From Cinclus cinclus (taxonomy: Eukaryota > Chordata > Aves > Passeriformes > Cinclidae), in NCBI RefSeq assembly GCF_963662255.1, contig NC_085049.1, forward strand, positions 22,104,142-22,168,141: a DNA stretch of 64,000 nt, given 5' to 3'. Shown here one piece after another: positions 34,801 to 45,880 of this stretch. A program made the position numbers and the translations under genes. The notes under the pieces are model-generated. The model had not been told where the DNA came from and made no database searches. It worked only from the letters and a program-made list of their open reading frames with translations. Within the stretch, counting starts at the first letter, position 1. Each line of letters opens with the position of its first letter.

Positions 34801-37800
34801 AGTCTGAGCTTATGATAGCCCCAGATGCTCTAGGCCGTCTGAAAAGAAAATGTAAGAGAAGGCAGGTTCTGTTTCCATTAGTCTGGAAAGAACTGGTGTG
34901 AATTATCCTGTACAGAGCTGTGCTGCTTCTGTACCCAAACCAGTTCACTTAAAGCCAGTGTGGCTCTCTCTGCCCTTGTCTGCCACTGACTGTCCCTTTT
35001 TGTCCTCCTTCAATGAACAAGGAAATCAGCCTTGAGGTTCTCAATCCAGATTTCCCCTCCATGAAGTGAAAAGACAGAGCAGTTGAGGTCAGATACGTTG
35101 CATTTATTTTGCTATTTTATATTTTATTTTATTGAAGGAGGACTAGCACAGGGTGGGAGCTAGTTTGCAAGCAGAGGATGAAGGCAATGGGTCCCTGTCA
35201 CAGGGCAGCACTAGCCCTGCAGCCCTGCTGATGTTTTGTGCCATCAAAGGGAAGTCAGCAGGGTCTTGTTCCCATTTTGCCTTAGGAAAAAACGTTTAAT
35301 CACCCCCATTTTTTGCCAGCTGGGGAGACACTGAGCCAACAGAAAACTGGGAGGGGAAGCAGAAGACAAGCAGCTTTTGGGAGTGGGAGAGGGGCTGCCA
35401 GGCCTCTCTGCTTGTCTTTCTATTTCTAAGTTCTGTTTTGAAATAAAATGCATTATTACACCTTTGCAAACTGTTGCATTTTCTAAGCCCAGAAACACAG
35501 CCTACAATCTTGTGGCAGCAAAGTCTGGGTGTACACGTAAGAATACAAAGACAAAAGGAGACAGGCTATGGTCTCAGCAGCTCCTTGTGCTGGCAGGAAC
35601 AAATCTCTGCATAAGAGCAAAGCTAGGAAAACATCTATCTGATATCCCTTCCAAACTGCAGCTTGACTGAGTCACAGCTCTGTTTTTCAAGCTCAGCTCC
35701 TTTGTTTCAGCCCTACTACTGCTTGTTTTTCAGATCGACTATTTGCTGCAGGAATTTTTGCTTTTAATTTCCCAGGCAGCTGGAGCTTATTAAATGTGAT
35801 TTTTCCAGAGTAGTATTTTATATCAGTACCCGATAATGGCTCACCTGTAAACACCCTCTCTAACGAGCACCTTTGGGCGCCCCTGGCTGTGGTTGGCATG
35901 GGGGATGTCGGGTAACAAGTTTAAGCCCCAGCTTTCTTCAGTGCATTTTACCCCTGCTTCCTAATCTCTCCTGACATAATGTTGAAAGTTATTACTTAGC
36001 TGCATAAGGAAAACCATCTGTCAATTATTCACCTCCTCACATGTGGGACCAGGTATCCAGAAACTGTTAGTGTGAGTCAAGGCAACCACTGCTCAGCTTC
36101 TGAGAAAGCAAAAATCCACTTTTTGTCCTCTGATTCAATCGTCTACGTAGGGTAAGTTAGTAAAATATCTGTTCTCCCTCAGAGGACAACTGAGACTCCT
36201 CCAAATACTGGGGTTTTTTTTACATCCAAGTCACAGCTGAGGAGCCTTTCAACTTCTGAGAGCATTTGTTAAATGAGATTTATAGCAGCTGTAAATAAGT
36301 ATTTAAGTGCACATCTTGCTGAAGATGTATGGAGATTGTTTGTGCTCACCTGTGAAGTGTATCCTCATGTTGTGTAGCAAAAATGAAATGCCCAAGCTCC
36401 AGTCAGCACCCAGAGTGCTCCTGTCAGAAATGACAAAATTTACTCCTTTTCCAGGTTCCCTGCCATGGAAACTGGACTTTTCAGAAGCACTTGGTGTCTG
36501 CTGGAGCCTGGTCCTGTCACTATCAGTTTAACAACAATTTCAGTTGAGCTAGACTCTGAATAGAGGGCTTTGGCTATGTGTGCCTTGACTAAAATGCCCA
36601 TTTTTTGCCTTTACATCCTGCAAATAACAGGAAATTGTACCAAAGGTTTTGTGAGACTGCTTGAAAAGAGCATCTGGGAAAAAAGTCACTCTAGAAGAAA
36701 CTCATGACCTGTAGGCAGACTTTTGCTAATGTTACTCCACAGTAGATATTTTCTGCTGTGGTTAGCAGAATCACTTGAGGTCTCTGGACTTCTTACTGGC
36801 CTCTCTGGAACTTAAAAGGAGAAAAACAGGACTTCTTGTTTCGGCCTTGTGAGCTTGAATTTGCTGTAGCACAGTCTTCAGTGGACACTGTCCCCCTCGG
36901 TCCGTAGAATTGGGAAAAAGCCTGAATGCCAGCATTTAAGAGAATCCTTGCTTCAAATCAAAAGACATCTTTTGGTAAACAAATATTCTGCCATTTAAAA
37001 ATCTGGCTTGTGTTGTTAATGTTTTCATTGTTCTTAAAATCGTTTTTTCTTCTTGTGATCTCCAAGGAGAGACTGGGAGTTCTGAAACAGAGTTCAGAAC
37101 ATGGGTCTTGACTGACACCCTGAACCTAAGGTGGGTAAAGCTGGCTGGGTTGGTGGGGGTGCCTCAGCTGAGATCTACTAAAAGAAAAAAAAGCCCAGTT
37201 CCGAAGGAATTTATCCTGTATACCAGCAGCAATACTGCCAGACCTGGGGAGGGTTAGAAAACTTGCTAATAGGTAATACCACATGTATGTTACTCACTTC
37301 CCTGTAGAAGGGTGAAAGCTTCAGGAAGATGTTTTTCCTCCAAGTCTCCAAACTGGATGGAATAATGGTACAGTTTCCTTGAATAATACACTCACAAATC
37401 ATAGCAGTTATAACTTGAACTCCTGGAAATAACATGCTAAATATTTTGTAGAAGATAAACTGGAATTACATTTACTGTAAATAGCCAGCATTCATGGAGC
37501 AGTGTGTCAGCTACTGAAATAACTATGCCTTAACTTTGCAGATGATCTGCTATTTGTGGGTGCTCCATCTTTTCAAGAATAAAAGGAAGAAGAAAACAAA
37601 GCACACTTGGTGTTGGTTGCAGTGAGATCAGTCGGGTCACTGCTGAGCATTTTCAGAAATCCCAGGCAATGGATGCTAAACTGCCTGTTGTGCTGGCTGG
37701 ATAGGAAAAATGTGGAATCTATAGAAGCCAGAAGCAAAATGGCCAGCTTAAGGCAGCATTATCAGCAGCTGTTTTTTGGTCTTAAATAGAAAGTGCTTTT

Positions 37801-39910
37801 TAAGGAGGTCTGTTGGGAATACTCCCACAACTAAGTGAGCCCACAGCAGCGTGCTGCTGATGACTAAGTAAATGGAGATGGAGCAGAGTTGAATGGTTCC
37901 CAAAGGAGTTGGCATATTTCTTTCCAGGATTTCTTGGACAGGAGAATATGTCTGAGCTGTTTGTGATGCCTTCATAACAAGTATGGTCCTTGTGAGACCT
38001 GGTACGCAAACACTGCTGCAGTGTTTTGGTGTGTGCAGTGTGTCCAAGGCACTGGGAGAACCTCGAGCTGGCCCTGCTAGCCCTGCTGGGAAAAGCAGCT
38101 TGGGGCTGGCTCTGTTTGGGCCAGCTCTTGTCCTCCCAGACAATGCATGGATATGGAAACACTTCTGTGTTGGGAGGTGTAATAGGATGAGTGGGAACTG
38201 AGGTGGGCCTGTTGTGTTTCATGCTAAAAACAGGATCCCTGGGCACAGGCTGCAGAGCTGAACTAGGATGCCTTTTGCTGCTTTACAGGGGACCTGTCTG
38301 AGATGTGCACAGGGGGATGTCCCAGGGAGTTGTACAAAATCTCTGTATTTTCCCAAGACATACACAGAAAATTGGAAAAATCTGCATAAAGGATATTTCA
38401 GGATTTATATCTTCCTCTTAGCAATGTTTGAAAAATTTTGCCATCATCCAGTCTTTCTGTTGCATACAAGATGCTGCGAAGTCAATGTAGCAATGAAGAA
38501 ATCACTGCTTTGCTACAACTTCATCATCAACTCAGTTTACAGCTCACGGTCCAAGGATGCTCAGATGCAGCCATAAATGATAGTGTGTTCTCGATCCTCT
38601 TCTCCTTGGTTCTTAAAACCACCTTTTCCATTCAGGAGATGTTTTTTCTAAACACATTTCCTTGTCAGTTCACAATTTCTATTTCAGAATACTTAGTTTT
38701 TACCTGCAGTGGGAGCAGCCTGACAGCACAGAGGACAACTGTCAGTGGCACACACGCTGCAGATGCCATTAGAGGCAAGTCAGCCTTTTCAAAGACATTT
38801 CTAAAATATCATCTCCACAGCCGGTGTGGCCATTTGTTAAAGACAAATGGCACTTGGGGAGCCTGGAAACCAGGGTCAGCCATTAGGTGGATCTAAAATA
38901 TGTGTCATCTGTTTAGTGTTGTATCCCCTTACGCTCTGCCTTTTCTCAGAAGGCTGGTCCCTCGAGGCTGGGGAGATCAGAGGGAAACAGGAGACCCATC
39001 TGCAACCTGGTGGTGAGCCAGTCATCAGCAGATTATCTCTGCCGAGGGGGAGAGCCACGGGCTGAGTGCATCTGTGGCAGTGACAGCGCCAGTGCCACAG
39101 CCATGGCAAGGACCAGCTGATGTGACCTCTGGGGAGGGCACCTTCACACAGGCAGAAAAAGAAGGGAGGGATTGTTGGGTGACTCACTCCAAAGTACTTG
39201 GCATGGGTATAAAACCAGTGGGCTCAGCCTGGCCCTGTGGTTTCCTTTCTTTCTGGGCACAAGTCAGAGGAGCTGCTGGGTGGACGGTATTTGCAACCAC
39301 TTTATTTTCTCTGGGCTAAAAATACTCTGTAAACTTGGGTTTTATTTTCCATTCCTAACAGCTGAGCCCTGGTCTGGAGGGAATGAATGTGTTATCCCAC
39401 TGTGAAAACATCTAAACAGGTGGAAAGGACAAGGGAGGGCAGAAAGAGAGGGTGGAGAGTCTGGTTTTAGACAGAAATCTTGTTTCCTTTCTAAAAACAG
39501 ACTCAAGGCCCTGTAGGTCATTTTAAAACTAAAACTTGTATTTACCTTGTCATCTGTTTTCTTATGTGAAAGAGCTTTGTGTTGGAAAGTCCAGGAGGAA
39601 AATGGTTGTGGAGAGAGACCCTGTCAGAGGAAAGAGAAAACTGTGGGCACTGTGCTGTTGCTCTTTCAGTCAGACCCAAACATTCTGCCAATAAACCTCA
39701 TTTTTCACCTGTAACTTCTGTTATGCCAGCTGGACTCTCCCATTCAGTTTTACTAAAGGGCTTTCTTTTATCTCTCCTAGCTCTGAGACAGCCCTGTCAA
39801 GGCATCTCAGTGCTGCCTGGTGGTGCTGTTTCTGTAGCCACCCCCGTGCCTCAGCACAGAAAAGGCTAACTAAACAGATTGAATTGTGCTAAATGTTACT
39901 TTTCCCATTT
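31890..39910. other. Non-coding unique sequence, AT-richer in part
   Basis: No gene was recognised. A degenerate AAATCACA-type tandem lies at 32347-32436 (listed separately). A CpG-bearing stretch occurs at about 35825-35912, and open frames of up to 150 codons at 37.75-38.9 kb overlap each other on both strands. GC rises around 38.95-39.13 kb without a CpG island. Confidence 0.5.
32347..32436. repeat. Degenerate tandem of AAATCACA-(A/T)TTATAA units
   Basis: Four to five copies of a motif of the form (A)AATCACA followed by AT-rich TTATAAA or CATAAATTG occur in a row, with unit spacing varying from about 14 to 27 bp. It appears to be a decayed minisatellite-like array. No known family was recognised. 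Confidence 0.6.
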
Positions 39911-39917
39911 TTTTCAG

Positions 39918-39994
39918 TATGGAAATATTTTCCACTAAGAAGTGTGATCCTGCCTGGTAAGACTTTCTTCACCCAAATCCTTTCTGGATTGCAA
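39918..39994 (+). other. Exon-like segment, 77 nt, unidentified
   Basis: A strong acceptor (TTTCCCATTTTTTTCAG) ends at 39917. Two donor-like sites follow, CTG/GTAAGA at 39957 and CAA/GTAAGT at 39995. Between the acceptor and the second donor one frame is open: two bases, then 25 codons beginning WKYFPLRSV and ending SGLQ. Vertebrate introns contain many such pseudo-exons, and I found no matching neighbours in phase, so this is only a candidate. Confidence 0.15.
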
Positions 39995-40282
39995 GTAAGT
40001 CTGCAAAGGCAAGGGCTAATGCACTAATCCATTCTGGTACTGTATGTCTTTATAGGAGCTTTTTGAAGAGAAAAATAAGAGTCCGGAGACTTGTGTTATA
40101 CAGAATGTAATCAATAAAGTTATTCAAAGTTTTACACAAAAGCACTCACACGGATCATTAGGGCAGAAACTTTAATCCACTGAGGTTTAGAAATGAGGAA
40201 TTTCTTAAGTAGCACCTGAGATTTGTTTTTTTCTTCTAGAAGTCTTTAGGGCTTTGTGGATTGTAAATCCCGCAAAAACACT

Positions 40283-40310
40283 TTTTTTTTCCTTTTTTTT
40301 TTTTTTCTTC
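40283..40310. repeat. Poly(T)-rich tract
   Basis: Runs of T interrupted by CC and C. It is simple low-complexity sequence with no adjoining element recognised. Confidence 0.85.
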
Positions 40311-41022
40311 AAATAAATATTGTGGAGAAAAAATGAAAGGAGGAGGGATTATGGGACATGATGCTCTTGTGGTAACTTCTGCCACTGTTATGGTTTGTGT
40401 GGCCTCTTTGGTCCAAAGCAGGGGGAAGTCTGGGAGGTAGCCTAGTCTGTGGGAACTGTGGAATAAATGAATGAAAAGGCACATGTAGCTGCTACACTCT
40501 ATTCAGATAAGACTGTTGTACATATCAGCTGTGTATTTGTTGCAGGTTGTATTTGCAGTGTTGTTGGCATCAGACTGCAAGCACATTCCAGTTGTTTCTA
40601 TCAGGCCTCCACAGCAGGTCTGGTGGAGATGTGAGCGTTCTCCCCCTCTACCAGGAGATCTGTGGCCTTTACAGTGGAAATTTAGGAATCCTGCTATTGC
40701 TGGATGAGTCTGGGTGCATTACCCAGAGTGCAGAGGTGCCTTGGACAGCCACACCAACTAAAGACTTGTGTGCTTGGTAGTTTATGTGTAAGACTAAGAC
40801 CGAGTTCATTTCAGGAGTGTCCGAGCCTCGTGGCTGGGAATAGCTGATTTAAACTTGTTTGGGGGGCCATGTGTGCTTGAGGGTAAAGGAGAACATGTGG
40901 GAGAGCTCCTCAGGGATTTCTTCTGCTCTGTATAAGCCACTGGAGCAAAAGGTAAGTAGAGTTTGTTATAATTCATGCAGACTCCACAACACGAATGACC
41001 AGTACAATGGACTCAATAAGAG

Positions 41023-41106
41023 GAAAAAAACCCCAAACAAACAAACAAACAAAAAACAAAAACAAAAAAACCCAAACAAACAAACAAACAAACAAACAAA
41101 AAAAAG
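41023..41106. repeat. (CAAA)n-rich A-tract
   Basis: About 80 bp of CAAA units mixed with A-runs and a CCC interruption. On minus it opens a frame rich in Phe, Val, Cys and Leu (FVCLFVCLF), which is an artefact of the repeat. Confidence 0.92.
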
Positions 41107-41559
41107 CAGAGCCAGAAGAGCTGCTTGGATCACCACCAACAGAAAGATTTTTACTTTGTCCTGGTTACAAATAGTCACAGATAATACTGAAAATGTTGTG
41201 ATACACTGCTGTTCCATAGAGCACCCGTGAGTTGGAAATGCAGCCTGGCCAAAGTCAAATGAACCAGAAGCAAGTGCCTGAGAGGGCAGAAGAGAGAAAG
41301 ATGACTGAAGGAAGAAAACATGAGCAGGGGAAAATGACTTTGCTGCCTGATTGCTGGCTTCAAGGTTAAAGAGAAAAGATGAAATCAAAGTACCCATTAA
41401 TTCTAACTATTCAATCTAACTTAGTTTGCTAATGCTGCACAACCACTGTTCACTTTTATCTAAAATTGCAAAAGAGTAATTCAAAGCCTGTTCAAAGAGA
41501 ATAATGAGATAGCCTGGAAGACCATTACCTAAAACCCAGTTACAATTATATGTTATCTG

Positions 41560-41850
41560 TGTGGACTCAAGTTTTTATTAGCTTGCATTTGCCCTCAGGG
41601 GCATCAGACAAAGGCCATCTATTTGTCAGGCTCTGGAGGAGTGCTAAACCCCGGCCCTTTGGACAGGGCTGAGGGCAGGACTCCATCTCTCTCCCCAGGA
41701 TTTCCTGGAGGGATGTAAGCATGTGTACCTTTACCTTGTGCAGGTCCTGCACCAGTGATCTGCAAACGCATGGCTGTGTTCCCCTGGGGTTGGGTCTGCA
41801 GCAGGAGCCCTGGCTTGGATAAAAGACTTGCAATCTTATCCCAGGCAAAT
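41560..41850 (-). other. Possible LTR-like or exon-like block, unresolved
   Basis: On the minus strand a GC-richer block of about 280 bp ends with GCTAATAAAAACTTGAGTCC near 41570. This carries an AATAAA followed by T/G-rich sequence, as seen at the R region of some retroviral LTRs. No TG...CA termini, second LTR or target-site duplication was found. The block may equally be ordinary unique DNA. Confidence 0.12.
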
Positions 41851-43264
41851 GACTAAAATTGATTTCTTTTTTAGCTGAGCAAGATTTCTGGACAGAAAAC
41901 TGAATTCAGAGCTGGGGGAAGCAGGAGGGGGGACTGCTGTACCTCCTGTTGGTTAAAGACCCCTTGCTCTTGCCTGCAGGTAATCTTGTCTGAGTTGTGG
42001 TCAGAGTATGGCTCCTAGAGAGGCAGAGGTAGTATGTTAAATCCAAGTAAATTCATGATACACTGGACAGTTGTGAGCAGCTAATTCTTACTTTGCCCAT
42101 CGAAAGCCCAGTCTCTCCATCTGCAGCTGTGATTTAGTAACAGGGCACTGTTTTGCAGTCTCAGATTAGTTTGTCTTTGAGTACAAAATTAATTCCTTAC
42201 ATAACTCAGCTACAAAATTAATGGATTGATTGATACTGATGATTTAATGTTATTCTGTTAAGCTGTTTTTTTGCCAAAGCAGAAAATTGTGTCATGATAT
42301 ATTTATTTGTATGCTGCAGAGCATAAATGAAACAGTTGATTGAACTGTTTTTTATTAAAAAAAAATCTTGGCTCTCAGTATCCTTTTGTATCTTTATTGT
42401 CTTTGATTCTTTATGGCCTTTACTGGCTTCAGTGGACTTTGGATCAGACAGTTGCTAATTCATCTTCAAATCTTTACACAAATGACAAAGGCAAGTTCAC
42501 CATGTGTGCAAATTCCTTTATCTTCTGGGAAAATGAGAAGTTTACATCATAAACAAGAGGCCCACGGTAAGTTCTGAGGCCACTTCTGTCACCCCTACAG
42601 AAAGCTCATTTATCAACTATCCGATATGGATTTCCTTGCCAAACTGCCAATATGAGGAAAAGTAGGATTGTGTGTGATGCTGTGTGTGATGTCAGATAGC
42701 TGTGGGCCTAGAGTGACTTTTAGCAGACATTTTCCTAAGGAAAGAAACATCCATGATGTTGTCTAGCAGAGAATGATGGCTAAAGGCAAAGGAGAAAGAT
42801 ACTCAGAGATAGAAAAACTGTTACTTCAATGTGCAGTGGTAAAATACCCCATGTGAGCAAGAAGTTCACGGTCCCCCTAATTTAAAGTGTTTAGGGCACA
42901 GAACGATGCAGAAGTGAAAAAGAGGTGAAGAAGAGAAAAAACTCTGCATGCTCTCTAAGACTTAAAGACAGCTCTGGAAGGAGCCTGTTGCAGAAAGAGA
43001 TTTTAAGGAAAAAGGTGGAGAAGCAACTGTTGTAGTCTGGATTTGGATCCAGGCAAAGCTCAATGTCCATGGTGAATAAGGACAACTCCTTTGGCAGGTG
43101 ACATGGAATGGTGTGACTATCCTGTCACCATGCTGAGCTGAAATCTCACATGATCTGGCTGATGTGATCAAATGAATGTTTCTTCTACTTGAGTGCAGCT
43201 TCTCTGAAAGTACCAAGCCCCAGTCTCTGGGGTGAATGTAGAATTTTTCTCTTCATTATTACAG

Positions 43265-43377
43265 ATTATTATATTTCCCATGCTAGTCACTGGAAACCTG
43301 CCTGAAAAGACATAGATCCCCATGGAGCATCAGCCAGAACCTGGATCCCAAAGCATCCCTGAAAGAGCTGCACGATG
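43265..43377 (+). other. Exon-like segment with start codon in good context, unidentified
   Basis: A very good acceptor (AATTTTTCTCTTCATTATTACAG, read to 43264) and a very good donor (GATG/GTAAGTG at 43378) bound 113 nt. All three frames have stops in the first part. An ATG at 43322 in the context CCCCATGG then opens 18 codons (MEHQPEPGSQSIPERAAR) that run into the donor in phase 2. If real, it would be a 5' exon holding a start codon, or a non-coding RNA exon. No matching downstream exon was recognised. Pseudo-exons are common, so certainty is low. Confidence 0.18.
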
Positions 43378-44183
43378 GTAAGTGCTGGGTCATTCTGAAG
43401 CAATTCCAAACCATGACTGTTATTTCTCTCTGCTAAAAACCATTAAAAACTCTGTGGAGTAACACAAATAACAGGGATGAAAGCCTGATCTTTGTCAGAG
43501 ATCCAGACACTGACTGCATTGTAGTTTGAGTAGTGGGCATGTGGCTGACTTAAAATCAAGGAGGCAAAATAATATAGGAGCACTCAATGTGGCCATGGAC
43601 AACTGGGATTTAACCCTTTTTCAGCCTAACCTGTTGTATCTTGGAGTGAACAGTGGCTGTGTATTTCGTACAGGAGGAGCTGGTTTTGTTTTTGTTTTAA
43701 AAAGAGACTTCAGATCAGCTGAGTTTGAGCCAATGCTGAAAACATAGCTGCCAAATTTATCATTGACCAGAAGATTTGTATGGGGCCAAAGGAGGTTGGT
43801 ACAGAGAGATTAGAAGCAGATTATCAGCATGCTTTTAGCTTTATCTGTTTCTAGAAGCAAATAATTAGCCTCAGACACAACCTCATCTTAAAATAAGTTC
43901 TAAAATATAAGTTATTGTTGTGAAAAGGCTGGTAAAATTTTTAGGAACTGCTATTTTTGCCAGAATAAATTAATTCCCCAAGGACTTAATTTCAATCAAT
44001 GTAGTTCCTGTAGCTCTGCTACGAAAAGCAAATTTCAAGAAACTCATTTAGCTCCTTATTTCAAATCCTCCCTGCAGCCTGCCTGAAGAATAGGGGAAAA
44101 AAAAAGAAACAGTTGTGATGACAGAAATGGGGTCATGCAACTTCTGGAGCTTTGTTACAAAATGGAGAAAATTGCTGGTAATA

Positions 44184-44199
44184 ATTTTTTTTTTTTTTA
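44184..44199. repeat. Poly(T) run
   Basis: About 14-16 T residues followed by AATAAAG. It is simple sequence. Confidence 0.85.
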
Positions 44200-45843
44200 A
44201 TAAAGTGGGTTGATTGACCTTGTTTTCTGAATTGAGTGACATGAGCATATCCCAGCAGGAACACTGGTCTTATCTCATCCAGGAGAGATTGTCAGCCAGG
44301 GAAATGAACATAATCAAGTTGAGAAATGGCATTAATTTGTGCTTGTGCCATGTGTGGTCCTGATAACTTTAGAAGTGAAGGAACTGCCCATGATTTGTCA
44401 GCAATACCCAGCTTTCCTTATGTTCTCCATGGCAGCGTGGGTATCTGATGTGGAAAACAGCCATGTGGAAAGCATTATACGATTTTTGGCAACAATGGGG
44501 AAAATTGATTGGTTTAAAACTGGTATGTTTACATGTTTTTCAAAGCAATGAAGTTTCAAGTAGTTTCCTTATGCCCTCTTCCCTTACGTTGCTTTGAAAG
44601 CCTCCATTAAAGAAATTATGGACCTTTCTAGATAACAGACTTGAGTCCTTTTCCATATTTGAAAAAATATTGGAAAAAAATAAGCTTAAAATAAAATATT
44701 GTCCCTTATCTCAATATCGGCAAAGTGATAAAGGCAAATGAGAAATGAAAACTCTTTGTACACTGGCATAGATTCTAAGGGGATTTTTGTAAGACAAAAC
44801 TTTATTCTGCTGGTACTCTCACAGTGATAATTAGGAAAGCAGACCTTTCCAGTTAACATGATGGGCTCATTGGCCAAACTTGAAAACTGCTGATTTTGTC
44901 CAGCCTCCTTCTTTCCTGGGAAAACATCTCCCATGCTGTGCCTCCAGCACTTTTAAATTCTCTTCTGCCTCCCTATTCTGGGTGTCCCCACCTGGTAAAA
45001 TCCACATTTCCAGTGCAACACAAATCCTCAGGAGGCCTGATCAGACGGTAAGGCTGCAGTGTGTCTGTGTCAGGAGACCATTCCTGACCTTCCCCTTTGT
45101 AAGGAAGAGCTGGCAAAAAGATGGACCTTGCTGCAGGGTTAGGACTGGCACATGTGGATGGAAACACTTGTGCCACTGGAAATTCACCATCAAGGCTTTT
45201 AATTTTTAATATGACAGTGTGTCTCCCTCTTCCCCCTCTGACAGCCAGGACTTATTGAGCTCTTCCCTAGGTGGTTTTAAATTCAGGAATTCAGCTGTTA
45301 CCAAGAAATCCAGGACAATGCTATACAGAAAAAGGACATCCTTCTCAATAAATGCAAGTTAGCCCCCAACTCCCTCCAAGTCACTTGACGAATAAGAAGC
45401 TGCATTTTTTCACAAGGTTGTCTTTTCTCTACACTAGACCTCTGTGACACTGCTTCAGTATGGTGGGAGATGAGGGAGGAACAAAAGCAAACCTGCATTT
45501 CTTCCTCATGGCAAAGGTGTTTGTGAACCTGTGCTTGAGTTGGGGGACTGGGGGGAAAGAAAGAAAAGACACAAATGGGGCCCAGCATGTGCCAAATATA
45601 TGAACTAAGAGTATGATGTGTCATGGGCCCATTATTCATCAATGCTTCATCACATTGAGTTTATGGTGGCATTAAAACTGGAGAAAAAAAAAAAGACGTC
45701 ATTTACATGAAATGCTGGAGACACTCCCTCCACCCTTTGATTCCTTCAGTAAGCTGGAAGGAGGTTTGCGTGTGCATGAGAAAGTGTGCTGTACAATGCC
45801 AGCCTTTATTCTCTCCTTGAATTACTCATACTGTGCAGTATGT

Positions 45844-45846
<3 letters not shown>

Positions 45847-45878
<32 letters not shown>
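45847..45878. repeat. Poly(A) run, 32 nt
   Basis: An uninterrupted run of 32 A, the longest homopolymer in the window. Bird CR1 elements do not end in poly(A), and the 150 bases to the left show no recognisable gene. A retrocopy tail is therefore possible but unsupported. Confidence 0.95.

Positions 45879-45880
<2 letters not shown>

Noticed and set aside
35740..35912. Minus exon ending at a CAG/GTGAGC donor near 35845
   Set aside because: The upstream frame has no convincing acceptor, and the residues show no recognisable pattern.
45700..45880. Processed pseudogene ending in the 32-A run
   Set aside because: The sequence before the A-run shows no recognisable coding body, and no flanking duplication was seen.
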